NCBI GenBank assembly: GCA_900315545.1
Contig: OMZM01000019.1
Span: 1-33,019, forward strand
DNA from: an uncultured Prevotella sp.
GTDB lineage: Bacteria; Bacteroidota; Bacteroidia; Bacteroidales; Bacteroidaceae
DNA length: 33,019 bases
Direction: 5' to 3'
Shown: piece by piece, positions 24,685 to 32,933 of the stretch
How positions within the stretch are numbered: the stretch's first letter is position 1
How the letters are laid out: each line of letters begins with the position of its first letter
Notes under the pieces: model-generated
What the model saw: only the letters and a program-made list of their open reading frames with translations
Told to the model about the DNA's origin: nothing
The model's database searches: none
Made by a program: the position numbers and the translations under genes

Positions 24685-26616
24685 ATGAAATATGGATTTT
24701 CGCGTGTTGCCTCAGCAATACCATCTGTTAAGGTTGCTGACATAAACTATAACATATCAGAAATACTGCTTAAAATAAAAGAAGCTGCAGAAAAGAATGT
24801 TGAGGCTATTGTTTTCCCTGAATTGTCGGTAACAGGATATACCTGTCAGGACTTGTTCAATCAGTCTTCGTTGTTGAACGAAACAGAAAAAGCTGTGGCG
24901 TTTCTTTTGGAGGAAACAAAGTCGTCAGACATTATTTCCATAATAGGTTTGCCTCTATATGTGTCTTCAAAACTATATAATGCCGCTGCAATAATACAAT
25001 CTGGTAAAATATTGGGCTTTGTTTCAAAAACTTACCTGCCAAACTATGGCGAGTTCTATGAGCAACGCTGGTTTACATCTTCTCAAAACAGAGAAAACGA
25101 AGATATAGAATATGCTGGATGCAAAACGATGCTGTATAACCAACCAGTTGTATTTAGAACAAAATCAGGAATGTCATTTGGAGTTGAGATATGTGAAGAC
25201 CTTTGGGCTACGATTCCTCCAAGCACAACTCTTGCACAGAGTGGGGCAGAAGTTATCTTCAATTTGTCGGCGACAGATGAACTTATTGGTAAGCACAGTT
25301 ATCTCTGCTCCTTAATAAAACAGCAGAGTGCAAGACTATTTTGTGCTTATTTATACAGCAGTTGCGGGTTTGGCGAAAGTACTCAGGATGTAGTTTATGG
25401 TGGGAATGCCATAATATCTGAGAATGGTAACATATTATCAAGTTCACGACGTTTTTCTTTCATGCCACAACTTGTAATAGCAGATATAGACTATGGAATG
25501 CTGAGGAGTGAAAGACAATATAATTCAACTTTCAGGAATATAGATGTTAATAAGTCGGTTACCTATGTGGAATGTGAACCTAATAAGGAATGGAATGAAA
25601 AAACGTTGTATAGAATGTTAAACCCAACACCGTTCATTCCTTCTGACAACAACATGAAGGAGTCGTGTGAAGAGATTTTCAATATTCAGGTTGCAGGTCT
25701 TGCAAAACGTCTTATACATACAAACAGTAAAACTGTTATTCTTGGCATAAGTGGAGGACTTGACTCTACACTTGCTTTATTGGTATGTGTAAAGACTTTC
25801 GACAAACTAAAACTTGACAAAAAAGGAATAACAGGTGTTACAATGCCTGGATTCGGCACGACCGACAGAACTTATAACAATGCGGTAATGCTGATGAATA
25901 AGCTCAACATCAATATGATAGAGATCAGTATTAAAGACGCTGTTCTGCAGCATTTCAGAGATATAGACCATAATCCCGACAACCACGATGTAACCTATGA
26001 GAACTCTCAGGCTCGTGAGCGGACCCAGATTCTTATGGATTTGGCAAACAAGTGCAACGGTATGGTCATAGGAACTGGCGACATGAGTGAGTTGGCATTA
26101 GGATGGGCAACATATAATGGCGACCACATGTCGATGTATGGTGTAAATGCAGGCGTTCCAAAGACACTTATTAGATATTTAGTTCGCTATGTAGCAGAAA
26201 ACGAAGTAGACAACGAAACCAGCAATACGCTGCTTGACATAATAGATACGCCAATATCTCCAGAGCTGACGCCGGCAAACACGGATGGTACTATTCAGCA
26301 AAAAACGGAAGATTTAGTAGGTCCATACGAACTGCATGATTTTTATTTGTATTATGTCATGCGTTATGGTTTTACACCTTCAAAGATATTCTATTTGGCA
26401 ACAATCGCTTTTGCAGACAAATATGACAAGGAAACAATACTCAAATGGCTCAAGACTTTTTACAGACGCTTCTTCTCTCAGCAGTTCAAGCGTTCGTGCC
26501 TTCCAGACGGTCCAAAGGTCGGTAGCGTAAGCCTGTCTCCGCGAGGCGATTGGCGAATGCCCTCAGATGCATCCTCTGCCGTATGGCAAAAAGAATGCGA
26601 AAGCCTCACGATATAG
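24685..26616 (+). CDS. nadE: Glutamine-dependent NAD+ synthetase
   Basis: This 643-residue cytoplasmic enzyme converts deamido-NAD to NAD using ammonia released from glutamine. The N-terminal glutaminase (nitrilase fold) has its Glu-Lys-Cys triad: E46 in FPELSVTGY, K115 in VSKTYLPNYGEF and C170 in GVEICEDLW. The C-terminal synthetase has the ATP pyrophosphatase loop SGGLDS (356-361) and GTGDMSELALGWATYNGD. The length fits the two-domain form. It is the last gene of the co-directional block, 18 nt after the Smr gene. Confidence 0.96.
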   Translation: MKYGFSRVASAIPSVKVADINYNISEILLKIKEAAEKNVEAIVFPELSVTGYTCQDLFNQSSLLNETEKAVAFLLEETKSSDIISIIGLPLYVSSKLYNAAAIIQSGKILGFVSKTYLPNYGEFYEQRWFTSSQNRENEDIEYAGCKTMLYNQPVVFRTKSGMSFGVEICEDLWATIPPSTTLAQSGAEVIFNLSATDELIGKHSYLCSLIKQQSARLFCAYLYSSCGFGESTQDVVYGGNAIISENGNILSSSRRFSFMPQLVIADIDYGMLRSERQYNSTFRNIDVNKSVTYVECEPNKEWNEKTLYRMLNPTPFIPSDNNMKESCEEIFNIQVAGLAKRLIHTNSKTVILGISGGLDSTLALLVCVKTFDKLKLDKKGITGVTMPGFGTTDRTYNNAVMLMNKLNINMIEISIKDAVLQHFRDIDHNPDNHDVTYENSQARERTQILMDLANKCNGMVIGTGDMSELALGWATYNGDHMSMYGVNAGVPKTLIRYLVRYVAENEVDNETSNTLLDIIDTPISPELTPANTDGTIQQKTEDLVGPYELHDFYLYYVMRYGFTPSKIFYLATIAFADKYDKETILKWLKTFYRRFFSQQFKRSCLPDGPKVGSVSLSPRGDWRMPSDASSAVWQKECESLTI

Positions 26617-26687
26617 AGTACAGTATAGTAATATGACTCTGTAAATATATAATAAAATTCTTTGTTGTGTAAAAAAACAGCGAAAAA

Positions 26688-26719
26688 TTTGGCAGTATAA
26701 AAATAATCATGTACCTTTG
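26688..26719 (+). promoter_or_regulatory. Promoter for the tRNA-Ser/tRNA-Glu unit
   Basis: TTTG (26688-26691), a 20-nt spacer, then TACCTTTG (26712-26719). The element ends 40 nt before the first tRNA. Confidence 0.8.
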
Positions 26720-26759
26720 CACCGCAATTCAGAGGAAATGCTACGGTTGATACCGTTAA

Positions 26760-26846
26760 GGAAGTTTGGGTGAGTGGCTGAAACCAGCAGTTTGCTAAAC
26801 TGCCGTGCGGGTTACCGTACCGGGGGTTCGAATCCCCCAGCTTCCG
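26760..26846 (+). tRNA. tRNA-Ser(GCT)
   Basis: This is an 87-nt class II tRNA with acceptor ggaagtt/agcttcc (one G-U pair) and discriminator G at 26846. The anticodon stem gcagt/actgc has loop ttgctaa, giving anticodon GCT at 26794-26796 (reads AGC/AGU). There is a long variable arm, and the T-arm is ggggg-ttcgaat-ccccc. CCA is not encoded. Confidence 0.95.
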
Positions 26847-26875
26847 CGTTGTTATTACAACGTCAGAACACAAAT

Positions 26876-26947
26876 GGTCGATTCATCTAATGGTTAGGAT
26901 ACAAGATTCTCAATCTTGGCATAGGGGTTCGATTCCCCTATCGACTA
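26876..26947 (+). tRNA. tRNA-Glu(CTC)
   Basis: This is a 72-nt tRNA with acceptor ggtcgat/atcgact (G1-U72 wobble) and discriminator A at 26947. The anticodon stem caaga/tcttg has loop ttctcaa, giving anticodon CTC at 26909-26911 (reads GAG). The T-arm is agggg-ttcgatt-cccct. It follows tRNA-Ser by 29 nt and shares its promoter and terminator. A second isoacceptor (TTC) must exist elsewhere to read GAA. Confidence 0.93.
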
Positions 26948-26949
26948 CA

Positions 26950-26979
26950 AAGGGAGTTTTTTGAACTCCCTTTTTTTAT
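26950..26979 (+). terminator. Rho-independent terminator after tRNA-Glu
   Basis: A 9-bp stem, aagggagtt (26950-26958) with aactccctt (26964-26972), has a 5-nt loop and is followed by a T-run. Confidence 0.9.
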
Positions 26980-27081
26980 TTATTTTTTGAAGAAATAATG
27001 AAAAAACATGCAGGAAATATATAAATAATAGATAACCTTTACACATTAAAAATACTAATCAATTTTCGTTAGTTTACTGTT

Positions 27082-27505
27082 GCGAGAATGCCCGCGAAAG
27101 TCGTTTTGAAAATTAGAGGGGTAAAATACGCCTGTATTTTACCCTTTGTTGTAAGTTTTTGACAGTCAATCTGTTAACTCTGAATATAAGGCTTATGCAT
27201 ATAAATTGTATATGTTAAAATTGTCAAAGAGTATATTTGAGATTGTCAAACAGTGTGTTTGAGGATGTCAAACATAGTGTTTGCTACTTTCAGACGTAAC
27301 ATTTATCATGCCCAAATATACAAAATAGCCGCCTCAAACATACTCTTTGACATTTTTAACACTTATATTTGGTCTGGGAATTAACATAACTTTACACTTT
27401 CAGCGCTTGTTCCGCATCTATTTTGCAACTTTTTCCCTGTCAAAATTTTTCATCATTTTTCTCTCTCAAACAAAAATCCGTTCACTTTGGTACAGTTTTT
27501 GCTAC
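27082..27505 (+). repeat. Dispersed ~424-bp repeat, copy C (complete)
   Basis: This is the forward-oriented full copy, 424 nt like the one at 11401-11824. It opens with gcgagaatgcccgcgaaagt and tcgttttgaaaatt. Next comes an 11-bp hairpin (27119-27129 with 27134-27144), the inverted-repeat core (27213-27361), the gggaattaac block and a tail ending tttggtacagtttttgctac. It is more diverged from the other two copies in its last 100 nt. No convincing gene is present. A 114-codon frame from 27347 runs out of the repeat and matches nothing I know. Confidence 0.85.
27213..27361. repeat. Inverted-repeat core of repeat copy C
   Basis: The 149-nt core is bounded by tgttaaaattgtcaaagagt and actctttgacatttttaaca. 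Three 22-nt units follow one another: 27221-27242, 27243-27264 and 27265-27286. They share TGTCAAA, a 6-8 nt centre and GTTTG or ATTTGAG. The middle unit, ttgtcaaacagtgtgtttga followed by gg, is the best palindrome. The 149-nt length equals that of the core at 11545-11693. Confidence 0.8.
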
Positions 27506-27840
27506 AATTTATGGTGTGCTGACAAAGATGACCGCACAAAAACGTGTACATTAACTGTTTATGGCAAGTATGAGACACAACTAATTATTTACAAGTATAA
27601 GGAAGCCGATTCGTTTGACGCTGAGTGGAATAATGTTGACAGGAACTGTAATTTTTTCATAAGCCATTTGTCGTGTATGCTCAAAAAATAATTCAACATT
27701 TATTTTTATATAAGAAAGAAAAACATTCTTTTTGCAAACAGTATTAACACATAAATCATCGCATAGCCTATGGAATAAGAAAGAAACTAAAGACACAATG
27801 AAATAAAAAGCGTTTACTTTATTTTGTATCGGATTATTTT

Positions 27841-27924
27841 ATGAAAAGAAGCATAAATATAAGCGAAATGCTTACGTTTTTATGCTGTGGGCTTTTGCTT
27901 GTTTATTGTAGCAATTTTGTTTAG
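27841..27924 (+). CDS. Possible 27-residue hydrophobic small protein
   Basis: An ATG frame encodes MKRSINISEMLTFLCCGLLL followed by VYCSNFV. It has a basic start, a hydrophobic middle and a lipobox-like LVYC, so it looks like a signal or lipoprotein leader cut short by a TAG. It may be a genuine small membrane peptide, a remnant, or chance in AT-rich DNA. No upstream promoter or ribosome-binding site supports it. Confidence 0.2.
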   Translation: MKRSINISEMLTFLCCGLLLVYCSNFV

Positions 27925-27993
27925 TGATTTCTCCGAAACTTAGAAGAAGTTTTTGGTCCACGTTTTTTATTTTGTCTTCACCACCGACAACTG

Positions 27994-28018
27994 GACTGCT
28001 ACGGGAGGAAGCCCAGTC
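27994..28018 (+). other. Hairpin in the leader of the LRR gene
   Basis: gact (27994-27997) and ggg (28003-28005) pair with ccc (28012-28014) and agtc (28015-28018), forming a bulged stem with an aggaag loop. It is the only GC-rich patch in a strongly AT-rich leader, 41 nt before the ATG. A cis-regulatory RNA role is possible. I do not recognise a known riboswitch. Confidence 0.35.
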
Positions 28019-28058
28019 GCCCTAAAGGATAAAGGCATTTGAAATTTTTATTAAACTT

Positions 28059-29084
28059 ATGAAAAGGATGAAGAAACTATTACCAGTGCTCCTCATGAGC
28101 ATCATGTCCGTATCCGCCTTCGCAGAAGATGCAGTAATCGACGGAATAAAATACAGTTTGTACGACGAAACTTTAGAAGCAGAGGTTATTCAGAATGTTA
28201 TTCAATATTCCGGCGACATAACATTTCCCGAGAGCATATTCTGCAATAACAAGACATACAGGGTAACAAGTATCGGCAACAAAGCCTTCTATAAATGTGA
28301 TGCCTTGACATCAGTAATCATTCCCAATAGCGTAATAAGGCTTGATAATCGCGCTTTCGCCTATTGTTCTGCCTTGACATCAATAACTATTCCGAACAGC
28401 GTTACAACTATTGTTGGAAATGCCTTTTATGAGTGCACAGGCTTGTCAGAGATAACCATCCCAAGCAGCGTTACAAGCATTGGCGAAAATGCTTTCGGCT
28501 ATTGCACAGGTTTAGAATCAATTATTGTAGAAGATGGTAATACTGTTTATGACTCTCGTGATAACTGTAATGCCATTATAGAAACAGAAACAAATACTCT
28601 TATAGTAGGATTTAAGAATACTGTTATTCCAGTCAGTGTAACATCTATTGCAAGAGTTGCTTTCTCTGGTTGCTCGGGCTTGTCAGAGATAACCATTCCA
28701 AACAGCGTTACAAGCATCTCAGATTTTGCTTTCCATAACTGTGAAAGCCTGACTTCTGTAATATCTTTGATAGAAGAACCTTTTGAAATAAGCAGCAATG
28801 TTTTCGAGGTAGTTGATTTTACAACATTCACAACCAATTTTACCTCTGCCACTCTTCTAGTACCTGCCGGTACAAAGTCGAAGTATGAAAGCACATCGGC
28901 ATGGAACAAGTTTACAAACATTGTGGAAATGGAGTTGAACTCAGTTAAGTCAGCTCAGACTGACGTTACTGTTGAGGAAGTGGAACGCTACAACATCAGC
29001 GGACAGAGAATCAGTGCGACGCAGAAGGGCCTGAACATTGTGAAGATGAGTGATGGCACTACAAAGAAAGTAATGTTTAAATAG
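28059..29084 (+). CDS. BspA-like leucine-rich-repeat surface protein
   Basis: The protein has 341 residues with a signal peptide (LLPVLLMSIMSVSAFAED). Several LRR_5 repeats of about 23 residues follow, e.g. LTSITIPNSVTTIVGNAF and LSEITIPNSVTSISDFAF, the pattern of BspA-like proteins from oral and gut Bacteroidota that mediate adhesion or are simply exported. About 35 residues at the end (RYNISGQRISATQKGLNIVK, then MSDGTTKKVMFK) form a tail seen on many Prevotella exported proteins. It resembles a short type IX sorting or anchoring segment, though that role is inferred. An alternative start is the ATG at 28068. It is a single gene with a strong terminator. Confidence 0.87.
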   Translation: MKRMKKLLPVLLMSIMSVSAFAEDAVIDGIKYSLYDETLEAEVIQNVIQYSGDITFPESIFCNNKTYRVTSIGNKAFYKCDALTSVIIPNSVIRLDNRAFAYCSALTSITIPNSVTTIVGNAFYECTGLSEITIPSSVTSIGENAFGYCTGLESIIVEDGNTVYDSRDNCNAIIETETNTLIVGFKNTVIPVSVTSIARVAFSGCSGLSEITIPNSVTSISDFAFHNCESLTSVISLIEEPFEISSNVFEVVDFTTFTTNFTSATLLVPAGTKSKYESTSAWNKFTNIVEMELNSVKSAQTDVTVEEVERYNISGQRISATQKGLNIVKMSDGTTKKVMFK

Positions 29085-29114
29085 AAAGTATAGACATATT
29101 TATTCTACATAATT

Positions 29115-29146
29115 AGTCCCGAGAGTAATTACTTTCGGGACTTTTC
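29115..29146 (+). terminator. Rho-independent terminator after the LRR gene
   Basis: A 12-bp stem (29115-29126 with 29131-29142, one G-U pair) has an aatt loop and is followed by TTTTCTATTT. The minus strand lacks a good T-run, so it mainly serves the LRR gene. Confidence 0.9.
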
Positions 29147-29206
29147 TATTTAAAGGGAAACTTACTCCGAATTCATGTTATTGATATAATATTCAAATAC
29201 AATATG

Positions 29207-30346
29207 CTATCGTCTAATAGCCCTTAATAGCACACTCCTGCGTGAGTCGTTTCTCAACAGATTATGCAAAGATGCATCATCGGGCAAAGGTTTTCTTAAT
29301 ATTCTCTTTATAGTGTACTTGAATAGTTGCTTATATATACTTTTGAGATTGTATTCGTGAAATGTTTTGTCAATTATTGGCATTTCATGTTCTCTTGCCA
29401 ATCGTTTAAGTTCTTTGTTGAGTAACAAATCGTACTGCTCTTTGTCTTGTAAATATGCACAAAGATTATTATTATGCAACTCCCGTTCTTTCCGGTAGTC
29501 AATAGAAATCGCTAAGTTACCTTCGTTTTGGGTATTTATAGTCTTATAATCTAACTTGCCGTTTTCAATAGTAATCACCACGCATAGCCCCTCATACCAG
29601 TGAGGGCGATTCCATGCGCGATAGTCATAGCCTTTTTTACTGTTAAATAAGAAATTCCCAAGGCTATAATAGATAGGTTTCCCTTTATACGACTCCCATC
29701 CCTGAGGACAGTGTGGGTGTGTTCCTATCACGGCATCGGCTCCCCAGTCAATGAAGTCACGATAGCGGGCAATGATCTCTGGTAATGGGATGTCGATGTA
29801 TTCTATTCCATCATGTGGCAATACAAACAGGTAGTCTACTTGTTTCTTGGCATCCACTATAACATGATTCACTTTCTGGTCATTTATGTAGGCACATCCA
29901 AGTCCTTCATGATTGTAACAATCATCGAAAACACCTGTATAAGCTGCATAGCAGACTGCCATGAAACCTATTTTTATCCCATTTATATCAACTATCTTCA
30001 CTTGATATGCCTCATCATAAGTTCCAGCTCCGAATGCTGCTTCTCCAAAAGCCTGCTTTGTTTTCTTATAACCTTCATAGCCCCAGTCAAACGTATGGTT
30101 GGTTGCAATTGAAAAAAGATTGAAACCAATTGAACGAAGAAAATTTGGAGCGTCATCATGCTGATAGAAACGTTCTTGTCTTTGCCATGGAATATTTGTA
30201 TTTTCTGGCTTCAATGGAACTTCGAAATTCACAACTGAAAGATTACATGACTGAATCAATGCTTTCAATTCTTCTGAGACTGTGATTGATCGGGTTGAAG
30301 CCTTAGAACAGAAGTCTCCTGCAAATAACAAACATGTCTTATTCAT
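29207..30346 (-). CDS. CapA-family protein (capA2)
   Basis: This is a 379-residue protein of the CapA/PGA_cap family, which has a calcineurin-like metallophosphoesterase fold and is linked to poly-gamma-glutamate capsule synthesis in Bacillus. Expected metal and active-site motifs appear in order: FAGDF near the N-terminus, NFEVPL, ATNHTFDWGYEG, LPHDGIEY, GTHPHCPQGWE and YSLGNFLFN. There is no signal peptide or membrane helix, unlike the membrane-bound CapA of Bacillus, so it is probably cytoplasmic. It is the last gene of the operon, and its start overlaps the ATP-grasp stop by 8 nt. The substrate is unknown. It could act on an amide-linked surface polymer or its precursor. Confidence 0.85.
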   Translation of the reverse strand: MNKTCLLFAGDFCSKASTRSITVSEELKALIQSCNLSVVNFEVPLKPENTNIPWQRQERFYQHDDAPNFLRSIGFNLFSIATNHTFDWGYEGYKKTKQAFGEAAFGAGTYDEAYQVKIVDINGIKIGFMAVCYAAYTGVFDDCYNHEGLGCAYINDQKVNHVIVDAKKQVDYLFVLPHDGIEYIDIPLPEIIARYRDFIDWGADAVIGTHPHCPQGWESYKGKPIYYSLGNFLFNSKKGYDYRAWNRPHWYEGLCVVITIENGKLDYKTINTQNEGNLAISIDYRKERELHNNNLCAYLQDKEQYDLLLNKELKRLAREHEMPIIDKTFHEYNLKSIYKQLFKYTIKRILRKPLPDDASLHNLLRNDSRRSVLLRAIRR

Positions 30347-31599
30347 AAGTAGCTATTTCTCTTAAATGATTATTCTTTAATGCGTTAGGCTGCCTATACA
30401 TCCGATATTCCTTACCTTCTGCCTTGTTTATGAGAATTTTGCCTGCATTGTCTTGTTTATCAGAAGTAGTCCCTATTTGTCTGTTGCGTATTATTTCTCC
30501 TACTACGACATTTTCTTCATCCCAGTATTTTCGCCAAGCGATATAGCAGTCCCGAATCTCATTGCGCCATCCACGACGAATGAAATACTGCCCTGTTCTA
30601 TCCCAAAAGTCATTTACTTCTATTACAACTGGCCCTTCATCTGTAATGGCAATATCCCATCCAGCTGCTTTGCAGTATGGGAATGCTTGTTGATATTTGA
30701 TTACTTCCTCTTTAATTGATTGCCAGTTATTAATTATTATACCGTTGAGTTGGTTTCCACTGTCTGGATGGCACTCTATTTCTGTAATATTATGCCATCC
30801 ATCATACTTAATGGCATATTTAATTTCACCAGTATCAACATCTACGCAAACATCTACATTACCTCCATCGCCAGCGTTGTCAACACATTTTCCTTCTCTT
30901 CCTATTTTAAATAAATGTTGCAATCACTTTGGCTGACCCATTCGGGAAAAGAGTAGTCATAAAACGTACAGTATTGACAGATGATTTATTAAATGAGGCA
31001 AACTGTTTTGTTTGTATGACAACACCTTCGAAAATTAAAGGCTCTTTTCCCAAAACAGAGGATAGTAATAATGTATTATCATCAAACCGAGTTAATACTG
31101 CATCGGTTTCTTGATAATCAATTGCTTTTATTACCCAGACATTATCCCCATGAGAACTTTCTGTAGTTTTGATAACACATGATTGTACTTTTTTTTCTTT
31201 AAGAATGCGTATAACTCCATTCAAATCGCTTACGTTCTCGTTGCTTTTAATATATTTGGCTTCGGGTTGGTAATAACAATATAGTATTGATTTCTTTATG
31301 CCTGTTTTCTCAAGCATTTTATGCGCAATATATTTGTTTCGTGCGAGTGAATAATACTTAATCGGGTTTAAATAGTCGAGGTAAAACCTCTGTTCGTTCA
31401 AACCGAGAAAGGTCTTTCTAAAGTTTTCTTTTTGTTTCCAAAACTCATAATTATCATATTCGTCTTGGGTCAGTCCTTTTTTACGATACAGTTGTAAATA
31501 GTCAAGAACAATTTTTGGTTTTTGTATAAAAGGCACTGATACCCTCTTGGTCATCAGTAGGGTTTGCTTGATAAATGATATTTTTTTTCTAATTGACAT
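30339..31599 (-). pseudogene. Sugar-transfer-type ATP-grasp protein, frameshifted
   Basis: Two overlapping frames together make one ATP-grasp protein of the kind associated with polysaccharide clusters (ATPgrasp_ST-like). The first frame (31599 to 30907) carries YSLARNKYIAHKMLEKTGI, CVIKTTESSHGDNVWVIK and SVNTVRFMTTLFPNGSAKVI, then stops at TAA. The second (from 30923) resumes with KIGREGKCVDNAGDGGNVDV and AGWDIAITDEGPVVIEVND, the metal- and ATP-binding half. The full span is 1261 nt, one base more than 420 codons, so a single inserted base in the atttatttaaaat stretch near 30905-30915 explains everything. Intact, it would be about 419 residues. It is either a recent mutation or a sequencing error, because both halves remain well conserved. 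It sits 17 nt after capA1 and overlaps capA2. Confidence 0.82.
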
Positions 31600-31616
31600 A
31601 ATTCCATTATTTGGTA

Positions 31617-32687
31617 TTATATAAGTTTTCTTATTTTTCTAACACACTTAACTGCTACGTCAAATGTTTTGTATTTCATCATATTTTTGTTCTTCCATAA
31701 CTGAAATATTATTTCCTTTGGAATGTCAGAAAGACCTATTACGTTCTCTTCAGAAGAATGAATATAGCGAATAGTGGGCTTGATGGTCTTTTTATTTATT
31801 TTTAATTCTACTATACATCCATATCGTGAAATGGGATTCCATACTTGTTTTATCGGTTCTTCGATGGGATAAGGATAGCCAACAACATCCTTAACATGTT
31901 TAACTTCATCTAGTTTCTCTGGATACCAGATTGGTCTTGGGGGATACATATAAAAATCTGGGAAGAGGAAATTACCCATACTAAAACATATATAGCCTTC
32001 CCGCACTTTTATAAATGGCTGTACCTGATGCGGGTGGCTACCAAGCACTGCATCGGCACCGGCATAAATCATTCGTTTCGCCATTGTTATACATTCGGGC
32101 AATGGCTCAAAACGATATTCCCGTCCCCAATGTGGCATTACTATTACACGATCGTATTGCTTCTTTGCATGCTCAATATCATCCACTATTTTTTCAATAT
32201 CCAGTGGGTTTACTCCTGCCTTTTTATCTCCAGCCAATTCAACATATCCTAACCATTTGTTGCCATACATACAATATCCTAAAATGGCTATACTCAAACC
32301 GTCTTTAATGATAACTGCAGGCTTAGAGGCTTCGTCATAATCCATACCAGCCCCCATGTACTGTATATTATTATCCCTTAAGGTTTTTATTGTATTTATT
32401 AATCCTGCTTCTCCCAAATCCCAAACATGGTTGTTTGCCAATGAGACTATGTCAAATCCCATTTCCTTTATTCGGAAAAAATCTTCATTTCTTGCATATA
32501 CAATATTCTGCCTACCCTGCATTTTAACAGGATCATAAGCAAAGTTTGTTCCTACCGCAGCTTCAAGCGTTCCGATACGAAAGTCGAAACCTCTTAAATA
32601 CTCAAACAATTCAGGAGTTATATATTGATTCTGGTATGGTAGCACACCACCTGGCATAATATCGCCGACAAAGCACAATCTTGTCAT
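31617..32687 (-). CDS. CapA-family protein (capA1)
   Basis: The protein has 356 residues and is a second, diverged member of the CapA/PGA_cap family. Motifs are FVGDIMPGG at the N-terminus, GTLEAAVG, SLANNHVWDLGE, MPHWGREY, GSHPHQVQP and FSMGNFLFPD. These are the metal-binding positions of the metallophosphoesterase-like fold. There is no signal peptide. It is the first gene of a three-gene operon with the ATP-grasp and capA2 genes. The leader is about 150 nt if the TAnnTTTG at 32851-32858 is its promoter. The region is visibly AT-rich compared with nhaD or nspC, which fits accessory surface-polymer DNA. Confidence 0.87.
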   Translation of the reverse strand: MTRLCFVGDIMPGGVLPYQNQYITPELFEYLRGFDFRIGTLEAAVGTNFAYDPVKMQGRQNIVYARNEDFFRIKEMGFDIVSLANNHVWDLGEAGLINTIKTLRDNNIQYMGAGMDYDEASKPAVIIKDGLSIAILGYCMYGNKWLGYVELAGDKKAGVNPLDIEKIVDDIEHAKKQYDRVIVMPHWGREYRFEPLPECITMAKRMIYAGADAVLGSHPHQVQPFIKVREGYICFSMGNFLFPDFYMYPPRPIWYPEKLDEVKHVKDVVGYPYPIEEPIKQVWNPISRYGCIVELKINKKTIKPTIRYIHSSEENVIGLSDIPKEIIFQLWKNKNMMKYKTFDVAVKCVRKIRKLI

Positions 32688-32850
32688 TTTCTAACATTTT
32701 AATTTATTTCCATTTATCGCAGCATTATATTTTAATTATCTTTATAAGAATCTAAGCCACAAAAAAGTTGTCCAGCATCTAGTCGTGTCATTTTTTCGCT
32801 TACCTTATAGCTGCAATTAAAGACAAGCTCCAAAATCATCAATTACATGG

Positions 32851-32858
32851 CAAAGGTA
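32851..32858 (-). promoter_or_regulatory. Possible promoter -7 element for the capA operon
   Basis: On the minus strand this reads TACCTTTG, matching TAnnTTTG, and lies 164 nt before the capA1 ATG. The upstream box is poor. The region 32688-32850 would be an untranslated leader, in which I see no clear structure. Confidence 0.45.
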
Positions 32859-32933
32859 CACATTTTCTTCATATCAGAAAACATTTATTCTGCTTTTTTA
32901 TGTTATTATATATTATCATATGCAGGATTCACA

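Larger units (their letters stand above)
27506..28058. other. Long AT-rich intergenic leader region
   Basis: This is a 553-nt gap before the LRR gene. I see no clear TAnnTTTG promoter. The part nearest the gene holds a possible small frame (27841-27924) and a small GC-rich hairpin (27994-28018). The remainder, 27506-27840, shows nothing I can assign. Confidence 0.5.

Noticed and set aside
27221-27286. CRISPR-like array of 22-nt units
   Set aside because: The units are directly adjacent with no unique spacers and are inverted on the other side of the core. No cas genes are present.
27347-27691. 114-codon frame starting in repeat copy C
   Set aside because: It begins inside the repeat and runs into unrelated AT-rich DNA. 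It is not conserved in copies A or B, and no promoter or domain supports it.
30900-30930. Programmed ribosomal frameshift in the ATP-grasp gene
   Set aside because: The shift needed is equivalent to skipping one base. There is no in-frame slippery heptamer and no downstream pseudoknot that I can see, so a one-base insertion or read error is simpler.
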